DNA of 64,000 bases from Oscillospiraceae bacterium (GTDB lineage Bacteria > Bacillota > Clostridia > Oscillospirales > Oscillospiraceae), in contig JAFSCD010000006.1 of the NCBI GenBank assembly GCA_017436955.1, positions 49,895 through 113,894 of the forward strand. Direction: 5' to 3'. A program made the position numbers and the translations under genes. The notes below the pieces were generated by a model. The model saw only the letters and a program-made list of their open reading frames with translations. It made no database searches and was not told the origin of the DNA. Positions 39,326 through 49,515 of the stretch are shown here, piece after piece (position 1 is the first letter of the stretch; each line of letters opens with the position of its first letter).

Positions 39326-39607
39326 ATGCTGAAGATTGGTATTCAGTTCTTCGCTCACCACAAGGGCGGCGGTTCCACCAAGAACGGCCGTGATTCCGAG
39401 GCCAAGCGTCTGGGCGTCAAGCGCGCGGACGGTCAGTTCGTTCTGGCTGGCAACATTTTGGTTCGCCAGAGAGGCACTCACATCCATCCCGGTGTCAATG
39501 TGGGCATCGGCAAGGATGACACCCTGTTTGCTCTGGTTGACGGTACCGTCAGATTCGAGCGCAAGGGTAAGGACCGCCGGCAGTGCTCCGTGTACGCCGA
39601 GCAGTAA
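39326..39607 (+). CDS. rpmA: 50S ribosomal protein L27 with cleavable N-terminal extension
   Basis: A 93-residue protein beginning [18 protein letters not shown]. The QFFA/HHKGG junction matches the Prp cleavage site known from Staphylococcus L27; after cleavage the new N-terminus reaches the peptidyl-transferase centre. The body is typical L27 ([23 protein letters not shown], quoted in part, and HIHPG). GGAGGTG precedes the ATG, which starts four bases after prp. Confidence 0.97.
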   Translation: MLKIGIQFFAHHKGGGSTKNGRDSEAKRLGVKRADGQFVLAGNILVRQRGTHIHPGVNVGIGKDDTLFALVDGTVRFERKGKDRRQCSVYAEQ

Positions 39608-39624
39608 AAAGCGTATGAGAAGCG

Positions 39625-39665
39625 AAGGGCTGTTGCAAACTAGCATTGCAACAGCCTTTCTTTTC
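39625..39665 (+). terminator. Intrinsic terminator after rpmA
   Basis: An 11-bp stem GGCTGTTGCAA/TTGCAACAGCC with a 7-base loop, followed by TTTCTTTTCG. obgE begins soon after and may partly depend on read-through. Confidence 0.85.
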
Positions 39666-39699
39666 GTTTTCATTTCCTTACAGCAAGGAGGATTCTTCT

Positions 39700-40974
39700 A
39701 TGTTTGTAGATAAAGTGCGGATCACGGTCGTAGGCGGTCGCGGCGGCGACGGCGCGGTAGCCTTCCACCGGGAAAAATACGTGGCATCCGGCGGCCCTGA
39801 CGGCGGTGACGGCGGTCACGGCGGCAGCGTTATTTTGCGGGTGAACGACAATCTCTCCACCCTGCTGGACTTCCGCTATAAGCGCAAGTACACCGCGGAA
39901 GCCGGCATTAACGGTATGGGTCGCAAAATGAGCGGCAAGCGGGGCGAGCCGCTGATCATTCAGGTCCCCCGCGGTACTGTTGTCCGGGATGCCGAGACCA
40001 ATCAGATCATCGTGGATATGTCCACCGGTGAGGATCACGTCATCGCCAAAGGCGGTCGCGGCGGCTGGGGCAACGCCCACTACGCCACCCCCACCCGGCA
40101 GGTGCCCCGGTTTGCAAAGGCCGGTCTGAAGGGCGAGGAGCGGGACATCATTCTGGAGCTGAAGCTGCTGGCGGATGTGGGTCTGGTCGGCTTCCCAAAC
40201 GTGGGCAAGTCCACCCTCTTGAGCGTTACTTCCAACGCCCGTCCCAAGATCGCCAACTATCATTTCACAACTTTGTTCCCCAATCTGGGCGTCATTTACG
40301 TGGACGAAGGCGTGTCCTTCGTGATGGCGGACATCCCCGGTATTATCGAGGGCGCTGCTGACGGCGCCGGTCTGGGTCACGATTTCCTGCGGCACATCGA
40401 CCGCTGCCGACTGCTGGTACACGTCATCGACGTTTCCGGCAGCGAGGGTCGGGATCCTGTGGAGGATTTCGACGCCATCTGCGCGGAGCTGGAAAACTAC
40501 AGCATTGACCTTGGCGGTCGCCCCATGATCGTGGCAGCCAACAAAGTCGATCTGCTGATGCCGGAGTCCAACAATCTGCAGCGCCTGCGCCAGCACGTGG
40601 AAGCCGCCGGCTGCGAGCTGTACGAGATCAGCGCCGGCACCACCCAGGGCACCCGAAACCTGATGCGTGTGGTGGCAGAAAAGCTGCGCACCCTGCCTCC
40701 GGTCACCATTTACGAGCCGGAGCATGTGGAGGTCGTGGAAGCGCCCAGCGATCCCAGCGAGTTCGAGATCGAGCATTACGGCAGCACCTGGCTGGTGACC
40801 GGCCGGTATCTGGAACGGCTCATCGAAAACATCAATTTCGACGATTACGAGTCCCGAAACTATTTCGACCTGCAGCTTCGCAAGTGCGGACTGTTCAAGC
40901 GATTGGAGGAAATGGGCATCCAGGACGGCGATACCGTTGACATTTACGACTTTGAATTCGAGTACCAAAAATAA
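39700..40974 (+). CDS. obgE: GTPase ObgE/CgtA
   Basis: A 424-residue ribosome-assembly GTPase. The Gly-rich Obg domain is at 1-158 (GGRGGDGAVAFHREK, GGPDGGDGGHGG). The G domain has G1 GFPNVGKSTLL near 165, G3 DIPGIIEGA near 212 and G4 NKVD near 283. The C-terminal OCT domain covers about 345-424. The ATG at 39700 follows AAGGAGG; an upstream in-frame ATG lies in the terminator region. Position behind rplU-prp-rpmA is the usual arrangement. Confidence 0.97.
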   Translation: MFVDKVRITVVGGRGGDGAVAFHREKYVASGGPDGGDGGHGGSVILRVNDNLSTLLDFRYKRKYTAEAGINGMGRKMSGKRGEPLIIQVPRGTVVRDAETNQIIVDMSTGEDHVIAKGGRGGWGNAHYATPTRQVPRFAKAGLKGEERDIILELKLLADVGLVGFPNVGKSTLLSVTSNARPKIANYHFTTLFPNLGVIYVDEGVSFVMADIPGIIEGAADGAGLGHDFLRHIDRCRLLVHVIDVSGSEGRDPVEDFDAICAELENYSIDLGGRPMIVAANKVDLLMPESNNLQRLRQHVEAAGCELYEISAGTTQGTRNLMRVVAEKLRTLPPVTIYEPEHVEVVEAPSDPSEFEIEHYGSTWLVTGRYLERLIENINFDDYESRNYFDLQLRKCGLFKRLEEMGIQDGDTVDIYDFEFEYQK

Positions 40975-40989
40975 GATTTAAGAAAACAT

Positions 40990-41018
40990 TTGCCATTTTC
41001 GACTTTTTTGTGTATAAT
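40990..41018 (+). promoter_or_regulatory. Promoter of the AraC regulator gene
   Basis: TTGCCA, a 17-base spacer and TATAAT. Transcription would start inside the hairpin that terminates obgE, so the new transcript lacks the full stem. Confidence 0.8.
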
Positions 41019-41047
41019 AGAGCCACAGCTTGTGGCTCTATTTTTTA
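41019..41047 (+). terminator. Intrinsic terminator after obgE
   Basis: A 9-bp stem AGAGCCACA/TGTGGCTCT with loop GCT and ATTTTTT; it lies directly downstream of the -10 box of the AraC gene promoter. Confidence 0.85.
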
Positions 41048-41062
41048 TGGGAGGGATTTTCT

Positions 41063-42229
41063 ATGATCAGACATCTCAACCAACTGAATTTCAAGGATTT
41101 CGGCACTGTTCCGCCGGAGCGTGTCTCCAGCGGGGTGACCGCCGCTGCCAATATGCAAAGCAGTACCATTTCCTCCGCGCAGGCAGATGCGGCCGTCTAT
41201 CAGGCATTGTCCGACACCTATCTGCACTGCGGCAAGGGTATGACGGTGCTGTCCGTTTCCCTGAATCAAAAGACTTTCCAGCACTATTATCTGGATAAGG
41301 GCGTGTGCATCCGCAGCGGCGTTTATTTTACCCTCTCCCCTTTTCAGCAGAACGTCTTTGAGGTTTCCTTAAGCGCCCAGCTGCTGCCCCGGCGGACAGA
41401 GGATTCCCTGCCTGCCCAGGATTTCCGATTCTCCTCTCTGGTGCGTGTCACCGAGCTTTACACCTTCTTCTACCACGAAAAGGAACGGGGCTTCGTATTC
41501 CCCGGTGAAGCCCACCCGATGCTGGAGCTGACCTATGTGGATCAGGGTACGCTACATTCTGTGGTGGACGGTCAGGAGACGGTGCTGGAGCAGGGCGAGC
41601 TGATGATCTACGGTCCCAATCAGTGGCACATGCAGTATGCGGATATGGATGTAGCGCCCCGGTACGTGACCTTCTCCTTCGATCTGGAGACCACAGAGCT
41701 GGATATGCTGATCAACCGCAAGTTCAAGATCCCCCAGCGCTCCGCATTCCTGCTGCAGCAGCTGCTGCACGAACAGGATCGGATGGACAAGTATTCCTCC
41801 GACCTGATCAACTCCCTGCTGACCCAGTTTTTGATCATGCTGCTGCGCAGCAACGAAGCACCGGGCGAGACCCGGCTGAAGGCCTCCAATTCCGTTCACT
41901 CGGAAAATGAGATCATCCGCCGCGCACAGCAGTATATCAGCGCCCATATCCGGGAAAAGCTGTCCGTTCCTCTGGTGGCGCGGATGGTGGACGTAAGCCC
42001 CAGCTACCTGACGGCGCTGTTCCACAAAAATCTGCAGATTTCTCCCGGTGAGTACATCCGCCGCATCAAGCTGCAGGAGAGCAAGCAGATGATCCGGGAA
42101 AATTCCATGAATTTCTCCGAGATCGCCGCCGCGCTGCAGTACTCCACGGTGCATCACTTCTCCCGGCAGTTTAAGGACAAGTTCGGCATCACCCCCACGG
42201 AGTATGCCAAATCCGTCCGCTCTTTCTAA
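41063..42229 (+). CDS. AraC-family transcriptional regulator
   Basis: A 388-residue regulator. A cupin-like sensor domain covers roughly 130-230 (GEAHPMLELTYVDQGTL, GELMIYGPNQWHMQY). The C-terminal 100 residues form the double HTH of AraC/XylS proteins: KLSVPLVARMVDVSPSYLTALF as the first (quoted in part by its core) and FSEIAAALQYSTVHHFSRQFK as the second. The ligand is unknown; sugars are common for this layout. GGGAGGG precedes ATG 41063. No obvious target operon adjoins it, so it acts at a distance or on itself. Confidence 0.9.
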   Translation: MIRHLNQLNFKDFGTVPPERVSSGVTAAANMQSSTISSAQADAAVYQALSDTYLHCGKGMTVLSVSLNQKTFQHYYLDKGVCIRSGVYFTLSPFQQNVFEVSLSAQLLPRRTEDSLPAQDFRFSSLVRVTELYTFFYHEKERGFVFPGEAHPMLELTYVDQGTLHSVVDGQETVLEQGELMIYGPNQWHMQYADMDVAPRYVTFSFDLETTELDMLINRKFKIPQRSAFLLQQLLHEQDRMDKYSSDLINSLLTQFLIMLLRSNEAPGETRLKASNSVHSENEIIRRAQQYISAHIREKLSVPLVARMVDVSPSYLTALFHKNLQISPGEYIRRIKLQESKQMIRENSMNFSEIAAALQYSTVHHFSRQFKDKFGITPTEYAKSVRSF

Positions 42230-42230
42230 C

Positions 42231-42267
42231 AAAAAAGGCTCCCTTGTGTAAAGGGAGCCTCTTCTTG
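42231..42267. terminator. Bidirectional intrinsic terminator
   Basis: Stem AGGCTCCCTT/AAGGGAGCCT with A run left and TCTTCTT right, between the convergent AraC and MazG-like genes. Confidence 0.85.
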
Positions 42268-42269
42268 TC

Positions 42270-42602
42270 TTATTCTTCTCTGTTTGCCAGAAATGTCTCC
42301 AAATTTATCTTGTGGTTATACTTGATAGATGCCTCGCGGTCCTTTTCTACCATAATTCTGGTCAAATCAATGTTGTTGATTGCGGCGATGGCAACGATAT
42401 AGTGGATCATATCCACAAGTTCTGTTCCCAACTGCTCGGACAGGTCTGTTTCCTCGGATGCCTTCCTGCCGGCTCGCTTGTTCAGCACCTCGGCAACCTC
42501 GCCGATCTCCTCCACCAGCTTCATAAACATACTCTGCTCTGTCGCCCAACCACCGTAACGATCAGCCAAATACGCCTGCAAATCATCAATAGAAATATTC
42601 AT
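42270..42602 (-). CDS. MazG-like nucleotide pyrophosphohydrolase
   Basis: A 110-residue all-alpha protein of the MazG/dUTPase-like superfamily. Metal-binding acids appear as KLVEEIGEVAEVLN near 28-41 and ELVDMIHYIV near 62-70, the EExxE and ExxD pattern that hydrolyses (d)NTPs to monophosphate and PPi. Single-domain members house-clean noncanonical nucleotides. A perfect TATAAT lies upstream on the minus strand near 42620, but the -35 is weak. It is a single gene facing the AraC terminator. Confidence 0.8.
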   Translation of the reverse strand: MNISIDDLQAYLADRYGGWATEQSMFMKLVEEIGEVAEVLNKRAGRKASEETDLSEQLGTELVDMIHYIVAIAAINNIDLTRIMVEKDREASIKYNHKINLETFLANREE

Positions 42603-42672
42603 CTGTATTACCTCTTTTGCTATTATAGTACATTTTGCATTCTACGAAGCAAAAAGAAACGCGAAAAGCGCA

Positions 42673-43158
42673 CTAATTTCGGCGTAATAACTTTTTAATT
42701 CGTCCAAACAAAGATGCCGCCCTTTTCGGTGCAACGCTTTCAGGGAACGGCTCATCCAAAACCCACGGCAAATCAACACCATAAACCGTCACTGTAAATA
42801 ATCTATCTGTTTTTTGTTCGTTGGGAACATACCACTTGTCAATAACGATATTAAGGAACATTCCACCGTCAAACATATCAATTTCATATTTATCAGATTC
42901 CAATATTTCGCCGATGACAGTATAGGAAATGAAATGATAGTCTATGTAATCGTCGACAGCGCAAGATCCAGTTTCATCGGGTCGATCAATCAGCAACCCA
43001 AATTCAGCAAGAAATGCTGTTAGTTTAGGGAATTTCTCTCGAATTTGCGCATACAAGTTGCGATCCTCGTTGCAATCGCAAAGCGAGTGTCCTTTGGAAT
43101 ACTTGTCTGTTGCTTCAACATCAACATCAAGAATATACCCTCCTTTTTGTATGATCAT
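42673..43158 (-). CDS. Protein of unknown function
   Basis: A 161-residue acidic soluble protein rich in Asp and Tyr (AVDDYIDYHFISYTVIGEI, YEIDMFDGGMFLNIVIDKW), with a basic C-terminus (GRIKKLLRRN). No membrane helix, signal or known motif is evident. A+T content is higher than the surroundings. ATG 43158 follows GGAGAACGCC; an earlier in-frame ATG lies upstream without a ribosome-binding site. It may be part of an immunity or accessory island, but nothing proves it. Confidence 0.6.
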   Translation of the reverse strand: MIIQKGGYILDVDVEATDKYSKGHSLCDCNEDRNLYAQIREKFPKLTAFLAEFGLLIDRPDETGSCAVDDYIDYHFISYTVIGEILESDKYEIDMFDGGMFLNIVIDKWYVPNEQKTDRLFTVTVYGVDLPWVLDEPFPESVAPKRAASLFGRIKKLLRRN

Positions 43159-43254
43159 TTGGCGTTCTCCTCTGCGGTTTTTTCTATTATACCACAGCAT
43201 ATTTTCCTCTGCAACTTTTGTGGCCGCATTTAACTGAAAAAAGCAAAAAATGTA

Positions 43255-43282
43255 TTGACAAATTCAAAAGGCGTGCTATAAT
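43255..43282 (+). promoter_or_regulatory. Promoter of tRNA-Gly
   Basis: TTGACA, a 16-base spacer and TATAAT, 12 bases before the tRNA. Confidence 0.88.
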
Positions 43283-43294
43283 AAGTTTCGTTCC

Positions 43295-43370
43295 GCGGGT
43301 GTAGCTCATCCGGTAGAGCGCCACCTTGCCAAGGTGGAGGTAGCGAGTTCGAGCCTCGTCACCCGCTCCA
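43295..43370 (+). tRNA. tRNA-Gly (anticodon GCC)
   Basis: A 76-base tRNA with encoded CCA. Acceptor GCGGGTG/CACCCGC, anticodon loop TTGCCAA (anticodon GCC) and T arm GCGAG-TTCGAGC-CTCGT are intact. Confidence 0.96.
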
Positions 43371-43373
43371 AAA

Positions 43374-43409
43374 AGCACCGTTTGTCAAAAGACAAGCGGT
43401 GCTTTTATT
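43374..43409. terminator. Terminator shared by tRNA-Gly and the lipoprotein gene
   Basis: A stem AGCACCG-TTGTC/GACAA-CGGTGCT followed by TTTTATTTTT on the plus strand; on the minus strand it overlaps the end of the lipoprotein gene and is preceded by A-rich sequence. Confidence 0.75.
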
Positions 43410-43821
43410 TTTCATCGCTGCCCATTTGTCCCAGAATTTGGCTCAAGGTCTGGGCGCGTTTGGGATCGATCCGCTGCCAGGGCTTCCCATCCTCCAAAAG
43501 AAAGCGGTCGGCCTTCTGCACATACTGCTTTTCGCAGCCGTCAGAATACTGCAGCGTAATGCGAAAGCTGCTGCCGGTGACCGATTCCGGGTCTTCCTCC
43601 GGCAGGCCGTAGGGATCCAGCCAGCGCAGGTAATTCAAAATCGCCCGCACCTTGGAGGACACTGTGTATTGCCGCTCCAGATGCAGCGGACCGTCGTCAA
43701 ACACAATATGAACGCCTGTGACGACACGGCAGGCTGCCGGTGCTTGCTGCTTTCCGCCGCAGCCCGCCAGTAGCAAGCTAATCAGCACGAAAACGGCAAT
43801 CAGCTTTTTCGACTTTTTCAC
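43405..43821 (-). CDS. Putative lipoprotein, unknown
   Basis: A 138-residue exported lipoprotein. The basic start KKSKK, the hydrophobic LIAVFVLISLL and the lipobox LLLAGCGG place the lipidated Cys near residue 21. The mature part has a short conserved-looking stretch (VRAILNYLRWLDPYGLPEEDP) but no recognised domain. The GTG start at 43821 has GAGGGGG seven bases upstream and is preferred to the ATG six codons earlier, which overlaps that site. Confidence 0.7.
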   Translation of the reverse strand: MKKSKKLIAVFVLISLLLAGCGGKQQAPAACRVVTGVHIVFDDGPLHLERQYTVSSKVRAILNYLRWLDPYGLPEEDPESVTGSSFRITLQYSDGCEKQYVQKADRFLLEDGKPWQRIDPKRAQTLSQILGQMGSDEK

Positions 43822-43885
43822 AGCAAATCCCCCTCTCAAACTTTAGGGTGCGCAGATCGCATTTGATTATATGTGAGAAAATCAG

Positions 43886-43919
43886 TAAAAAATGCCCCCT
43901 CTGGTGAGGGAGCATTTTG
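43886..43919 (-). terminator. Intrinsic terminator of asnS
   Basis: Stem AAAATGC-CCCTC/GAGGG-GCATTTT with a short loop, ending in TTTT on the minus strand. Confidence 0.75.
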
Positions 43920-43925
43920 TCTTAT

Positions 43926-45317
<1,392 letters not shown>

Positions 45318-45350
45318 GATCATTTCCTCCTAACTCGAAAATATAGCTAA

Positions 45351-45379
45351 AGTATACGCCAAATCAGCAAAATTTACAA
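45351..45379 (-). promoter_or_regulatory. Promoter of asnS
   Basis: TTGTAA, a 17-base spacer and TATACT on the minus strand, about 35 bases before the start codon. Confidence 0.75.
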
Positions 45380-45471
45380 GAGGAAACTTGCATTTTTAAG
45401 CAAAATATCAAAATTCTGTAGCTTTTTTATATCCTGTGTTTGGTTTTTCGCCGTAAATTTATATGCTTTGC

Positions 45472-45500
45472 TTGCATCGGTGGGCGTTTTCGTATATACT
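45472..45500 (+). promoter_or_regulatory. Promoter of the YmdB-SbcD-YhaN unit
   Basis: TTGCAT, a 17-base spacer and TATACT, 30 bases before the GTG start. Confidence 0.7.
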
Positions 45501-45530
45501 GAAAGAAACGAGAAAAAGGAGGCAAGCGCT

Positions 45531-46325
45531 GTGGATTTCAGAATTCTGGCAGTTGGCGATGTGGTAGGCACTCCCGGTGTGGAGCGCATCCGCAGAAGTC
45601 TGCGCTATTTGAAGCGAAAAACAGACGCGGATTTTGTCATTGTCAACGGTGAAAATGCCGCCGGCGTAGGTATGACCCCGGAGCAGGCAGAGGATATTTT
45701 TGATGCCGGTGCGGATGTGATCACCCTGGGTAATCACACCTTCGGCAAGCGTGAGCTGGTAAGCTATCTGGAGGATAATTCCCGTGTCCTGCGTCCTGCC
45801 AACTACGCGCCCCAGACCCCCGGTCGGGGCTACGGTGTATATGACAGTAAGGTTGGTCCCATCGCCGTCATCGATCTCATCGGCCGCTGCGGTATGGACT
45901 ACGGTCCGGATAATCCCTTCCTGCTGGTGGAGAAGCTCTTGAAGGACGTTTCCGCCAAGATCGTTTTGGTGGAGCTCCACGCTGAGGCGACCTCCGAAAA
46001 GCTGGCTATGGGCTATATGCTGGATGGGCGTGTCAGCGCCGTATGGGGCACCCACACCCACGTTCCCACCGCCGACGCCCAGGTGCTGCCCAAAGGCACC
46101 GGCTACGTGACGGATCTGGGCATGACCGGTCCGGTGAACTCCGTTCTGGGTATTCGCCCGGAGCTTTCCATCGCCAAATTCCGTGGCGATCTGACACAGC
46201 GTTACCAATGGGCCAACGGTCCGACCAAGCTGGAGGCCGTGCTCTTTACCATCGACTCCGAATCGGGACTTTGCCGCAAGGCAGAAAGGGTGGATATCAA
46301 AGATGAAAATACTGCACAGCGCTGA
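45531..46325 (+). CDS. YmdB-type metallophosphoesterase (TIGR00282 family)
   Basis: A 264-residue dinuclear-metal phosphodiesterase. Metal ligands are visible as AVGDVVG near residue 7, NGENAAGVG near 37, TLGNHTFG near 65, VELHAEATSEK near 148 and WGTHTHVPTAD near 175. Bacillus YmdB hydrolyses 2',3'-cyclic nucleotides and affects biofilm and motility choices. The GTG start follows AAGGAGG. The last 23 bases overlap the next gene, so it is coupled to the SbcD/YhaN-like pair. Confidence 0.9.
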   Translation: MDFRILAVGDVVGTPGVERIRRSLRYLKRKTDADFVIVNGENAAGVGMTPEQAEDIFDAGADVITLGNHTFGKRELVSYLEDNSRVLRPANYAPQTPGRGYGVYDSKVGPIAVIDLIGRCGMDYGPDNPFLLVEKLLKDVSAKIVLVELHAEATSEKLAMGYMLDGRVSAVWGTHTHVPTADAQVLPKGTGYVTDLGMTGPVNSVLGIRPELSIAKFRGDLTQRYQWANGPTKLEAVLFTIDSESGLCRKAERVDIKDENTAQR

Positions 46326-47373
46326 CTGGCATCTGGACGCCCCTATGTCCGGTCACAGTGAAGAAGAGACCCTGCGCCTGCGTAAGGAGCTGCGCAAGAT
46401 CCCCGAAAAGATCGCCAAGCTCTGCAAGGCAGAGGGCTGCGAGCTGATGCTCCTGGCCGGCGATCTGTTTGACGGTCCTTACACAAGAGAAAGTCTGACC
46501 GCCGTGCGCACCGCTTTGGAAAGCGTGCAGATCCCGGTCATCATCACCCCCGGCAATCACGATTTCTGCGGCGAAGATTCCGCTTACCTGAAGGAAGAAT
46601 GGCCCGGTAATGTTCACATCTTTACCAAGCCGGAAATGGAGCGCTATGATCTGCCGGAATTGGACTGCACCGTCTACGGTGCCGGCTACAGCAGTATGGA
46701 GTGTCCGGGTCTGATGAAGCGTTTTCACGCGGACAGCACAGCCCGCTGGAAGATCGGCGTGCTCCACGGCGAAGCCGGCGTGATCCACTCCACCTACTGC
46801 CCCGTTACCAAGCCGCAGATCCAGGACTCCGGTCTTAATTATCTGGCGATGGGTCACATTCACAAGGGCGGCAGCCTGACGGCAGGTGATACGCTGTGTG
46901 CCTGGCCCGGCTGTCCCATGGGTCGGGGTTTCGACGAATTGGGCGCCAAGGGCGTGCTGATGGTCGATCTGGGCGATGAGGTGAAGGCACATTTCATACC
47001 TCTGGATACCCCGCGCTTCTACGACGAAGAAGTGGAAGCCGGCGATGACCCCGCAGCCGCCGTTGCATCCCTGCTGCCCGGCATCGACAGCAGCGACTTT
47101 TACCGCATCACCCTTACCGGCTACAGCGCCGGCGTGAATTTGAGCGAGATCGCCGCGCGGTTCCCCCACATTCCCAATCTGACTTTGCGTGACAATACCC
47201 GTCCGGAAATGGATCTTTGGAGCGAGCTGGGCGCGGACACGCTGGAAGGCGTATTCTTCGGTCTGCTCCACGAGAAAGCCCAGTCCGAAAGCCCCACCTT
47301 AAGCAAGCGAGCAACGTTAGCGGCGCGGATCGCCCGTCAGATCCTGGACGGTGAGGAGGTGAAGCTGCCGTGA
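46303..47373 (+). CDS. SbcD/YhaO-like DNA repair metallophosphoesterase
   Basis: A 356-residue calcineurin-like nuclease subunit. The five metal motifs are ILHSADWHLDAPM at the start, LLAGDLFDGPYT near 50, ITPGNHDFCGE near 85, VLHGEAG near 150 and AMGHIHKGG near 183. Together with the neighbouring YhaN-like ATPase it should form a Mre11/Rad50-style complex acting on DNA ends. It overlaps both neighbours (23 bases upstream, 4 bases downstream), so the three are tightly coupled. Confidence 0.87.
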   Translation: MKILHSADWHLDAPMSGHSEEETLRLRKELRKIPEKIAKLCKAEGCELMLLAGDLFDGPYTRESLTAVRTALESVQIPVIITPGNHDFCGEDSAYLKEEWPGNVHIFTKPEMERYDLPELDCTVYGAGYSSMECPGLMKRFHADSTARWKIGVLHGEAGVIHSTYCPVTKPQIQDSGLNYLAMGHIHKGGSLTAGDTLCAWPGCPMGRGFDELGAKGVLMVDLGDEVKAHFIPLDTPRFYDEEVEAGDDPAAAVASLLPGIDSSDFYRITLTGYSAGVNLSEIAARFPHIPNLTLRDNTRPEMDLWSELGADTLEGVFFGLLHEKAQSESPTLSKRATLAARIARQILDGEEVKLP

Positions 47374-49511
47374 GAATTTACTCTATGACCGCCACCTTCG
47401 GCAAGCTGGAACACGAAACGCTGACCCTTACCCCGGGTCTTAACATCATCGAAGCTCCCAACGAATGGGGCAAATCCACCTGGTGCGCGTTTCTGGTGAA
47501 TATGCTCTACGGCATTGACAGCCGCGCCCGCACCGCCGGCAACGTGCTGCCCGATAAGGAGCGCTATGCGCCCTGGTCCGGCGCGCCCATGTCCGGCCGT
47601 ATCGACCTGAACTGGAACGGCAGGGACATCACCATCGAGCGCCGCTCCACCAGCCGTCTGTATTTCACCGATTTCCGTGCATACGAAACCGAGACCGGTC
47701 TGGATATCCCGGAGCTGAACGGCGCCAACTGCGGTCAAATGCTGCTGGGCGTAGAGCGAAGCGTATTTGTCCGGGCAGGCTTTTTGAAATTGACCGACCT
47801 TCCCGTAACCCAGGATGAAGCCCTGCGCCGCCGGCTGAACAATCTGGTCACCACCGGTGACGAAAGCGGCGCCGGCGACCGGCTGGCAGAGCTGCTGAAG
47901 GATCTTAAAAACAAATGCCGGCACAACAAGACCGGTCTGCTGCCCCAGGCAGAGAAGGATCGGGAGCAGCTTCTGGCGCAGCTGCACGACCTGCAGGATC
48001 TGCAAAGGGAGATCGCCGATATCCACCTGCGCCAGCAGGAGCTGGAAGCCTGGATCGACGCGCTGGAAAACCACAGCGCAGCGCTGAAATATGCCGCATC
48101 TGTGGAAAATGCCGCCCGGACAGAAGCCGCCATTACCCGGCGTGAGCAGGCGGAGGCTGTGCTGGCAGAAAAGGAAGCCGCCTGTGCGCTTCTGCCCACC
48201 AAGGACGAAGCAGAGCAGACCGCAGCCCGGGCGCAGGATCTGCAGGACACCTGGCTGGAGCTGCGAACCGAAGCCGCTTCCCTGCCCCAAAAGCCGGCAG
48301 AGCCGGCGGTACTTCCCCATTACGCCGGCATTGACGATGTGGCAGCTGCCGCCCGGGAGGACTTTGCCAAGTTCACGGCGCTGACCGCCAAAGCAAAAAA
48401 GCAAAGCGGCGCTTCCATCACCCTGCTGATCCTTGCTGTCCTTTTATTGGGCGGTGCTTTGGTTGCCCGGTTCGGTTTTTCTGTCACCAAATTCCTGGTG
48501 CCGACGATTGGCATAGCCGCCGCTATTTTGCTCCTGATCTTATCGGTAATCAGTCTGAAGACTGACAAAATGCGGGCTGAAATGAACGCTCTCAAGCAGC
48601 GCCATCCCGGTATTGTCCCGGAAGCCTGGGTCAGCAACGCCCAGAAATATGCCGACACTCTGGCTGCCTACCAGGAAGCCCTTGCCAAATGGCAGGCGGA
48701 CAACGGCGCATTGGAAAGCCGCCTGGCAGCCGCCCAGGCAGAAATCGCTGCCCTTACCGGCGGCAAGGAGCTGAAGGATACCATCCTCATCTGCAGAGAA
48801 GCCGTGGAAGCCTGGAACGCGCTGGAAGCAGCGCGCCGGGATGCGCAGGCAGCGGAAACCGTTCTGCAGGCGCTGCGTGCTTCTGCACAGCCTGCCGCCA
48901 AGCCTGCCAAGCCGGATGAGCTGACCCAATCTGCCGAGGAAACGCAGCAGCTTCTGAATGAAGCCCGGTTTTCCCAGCGCCAGCTGCAGCTGCAGCTGGG
49001 TCAATGTATGGGTCGCGCGGAGACGCTGGGGCAGGAATCCCTGCTGAAGGCACGTCTGGACACCTTAAACCGCCGGATCGCACGGCTGGAGGATACATAC
49101 TATGCCCTTGAGCTGGCGCAGGATGCCCTGCGGGATGCCACCACCACATTACAGCGGCGCTTTGCGCCCCGGATCGCCAAGCGGTCGCAGGAGCTGTTCG
49201 GCAAGCTGACCGGTGGTCGCTATCAGCGGCTGATCCTGCGTGACGATCTCAGCCTGGAAGCTTCCGCCGAAGGTGAGGACACCGTACATTCCTCCCAGTT
49301 CCGCAGTGACGGCACCGTGGATCAGCTGTATCTGGCACTGCGGCTTTCCGTAGCCGAGGAGCTGACTCCCGACGCACCGCTGGTGCTGGATGACGCGCTG
49401 GTGCGCTTTGATGATACACGCCTTGCGCAGGCGCTGAACATCCTCCGTGAGACCGCCGAAACCAAGCAGGTCATCCTCTTCACCTGCCAGGGCAGAGAGA
49501 AAAAGCTGTAA
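47370..49511 (+). CDS. SbcC/YhaN-like AAA ATPase with coiled coils and membrane helices
   Basis: A 713-residue SMC/Rad50-type ATPase. Walker A is EAPNEWGKSTWCAF near residues 30-43. Two long coiled-coil arms (about 180-320 and 420-590) are separated by a pair of hydrophobic helices near 345-395 (ITLLILAVLLLGGALVA and the following GIAAAILLLILSVI), as in Bacillus YhaN. The C-terminal lobe has the signature region DQLYLALRLSVAEEL near 650 and Walker B PLVLDDALVRFDD near 670. The start is GTG, overlapping the nuclease gene by 4 bases. It is likely a membrane-associated DNA-end-processing partner. Confidence 0.85.
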   Translation: MRIYSMTATFGKLEHETLTLTPGLNIIEAPNEWGKSTWCAFLVNMLYGIDSRARTAGNVLPDKERYAPWSGAPMSGRIDLNWNGRDITIERRSTSRLYFTDFRAYETETGLDIPELNGANCGQMLLGVERSVFVRAGFLKLTDLPVTQDEALRRRLNNLVTTGDESGAGDRLAELLKDLKNKCRHNKTGLLPQAEKDREQLLAQLHDLQDLQREIADIHLRQQELEAWIDALENHSAALKYAASVENAARTEAAITRREQAEAVLAEKEAACALLPTKDEAEQTAARAQDLQDTWLELRTEAASLPQKPAEPAVLPHYAGIDDVAAAAREDFAKFTALTAKAKKQSGASITLLILAVLLLGGALVARFGFSVTKFLVPTIGIAAAILLLILSVISLKTDKMRAEMNALKQRHPGIVPEAWVSNAQKYADTLAAYQEALAKWQADNGALESRLAAAQAEIAALTGGKELKDTILICREAVEAWNALEAARRDAQAAETVLQALRASAQPAAKPAKPDELTQSAEETQQLLNEARFSQRQLQLQLGQCMGRAETLGQESLLKARLDTLNRRIARLEDTYYALELAQDALRDATTTLQRRFAPRIAKRSQELFGKLTGGRYQRLILRDDLSLEASAEGEDTVHSSQFRSDGTVDQLYLALRLSVAEELTPDAPLVLDDALVRFDDTRLAQALNILRETAETKQVILFTCQGREKKL

Positions 49512-49515
49512 TTTT

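Noticed and set aside
45374-45589. 71-codon minus-strand frame upstream of asnS
   Set aside because: It covers the asnS promoter and overlaps the opposite-strand YmdB gene; no ribosome-binding site and low-complexity end.
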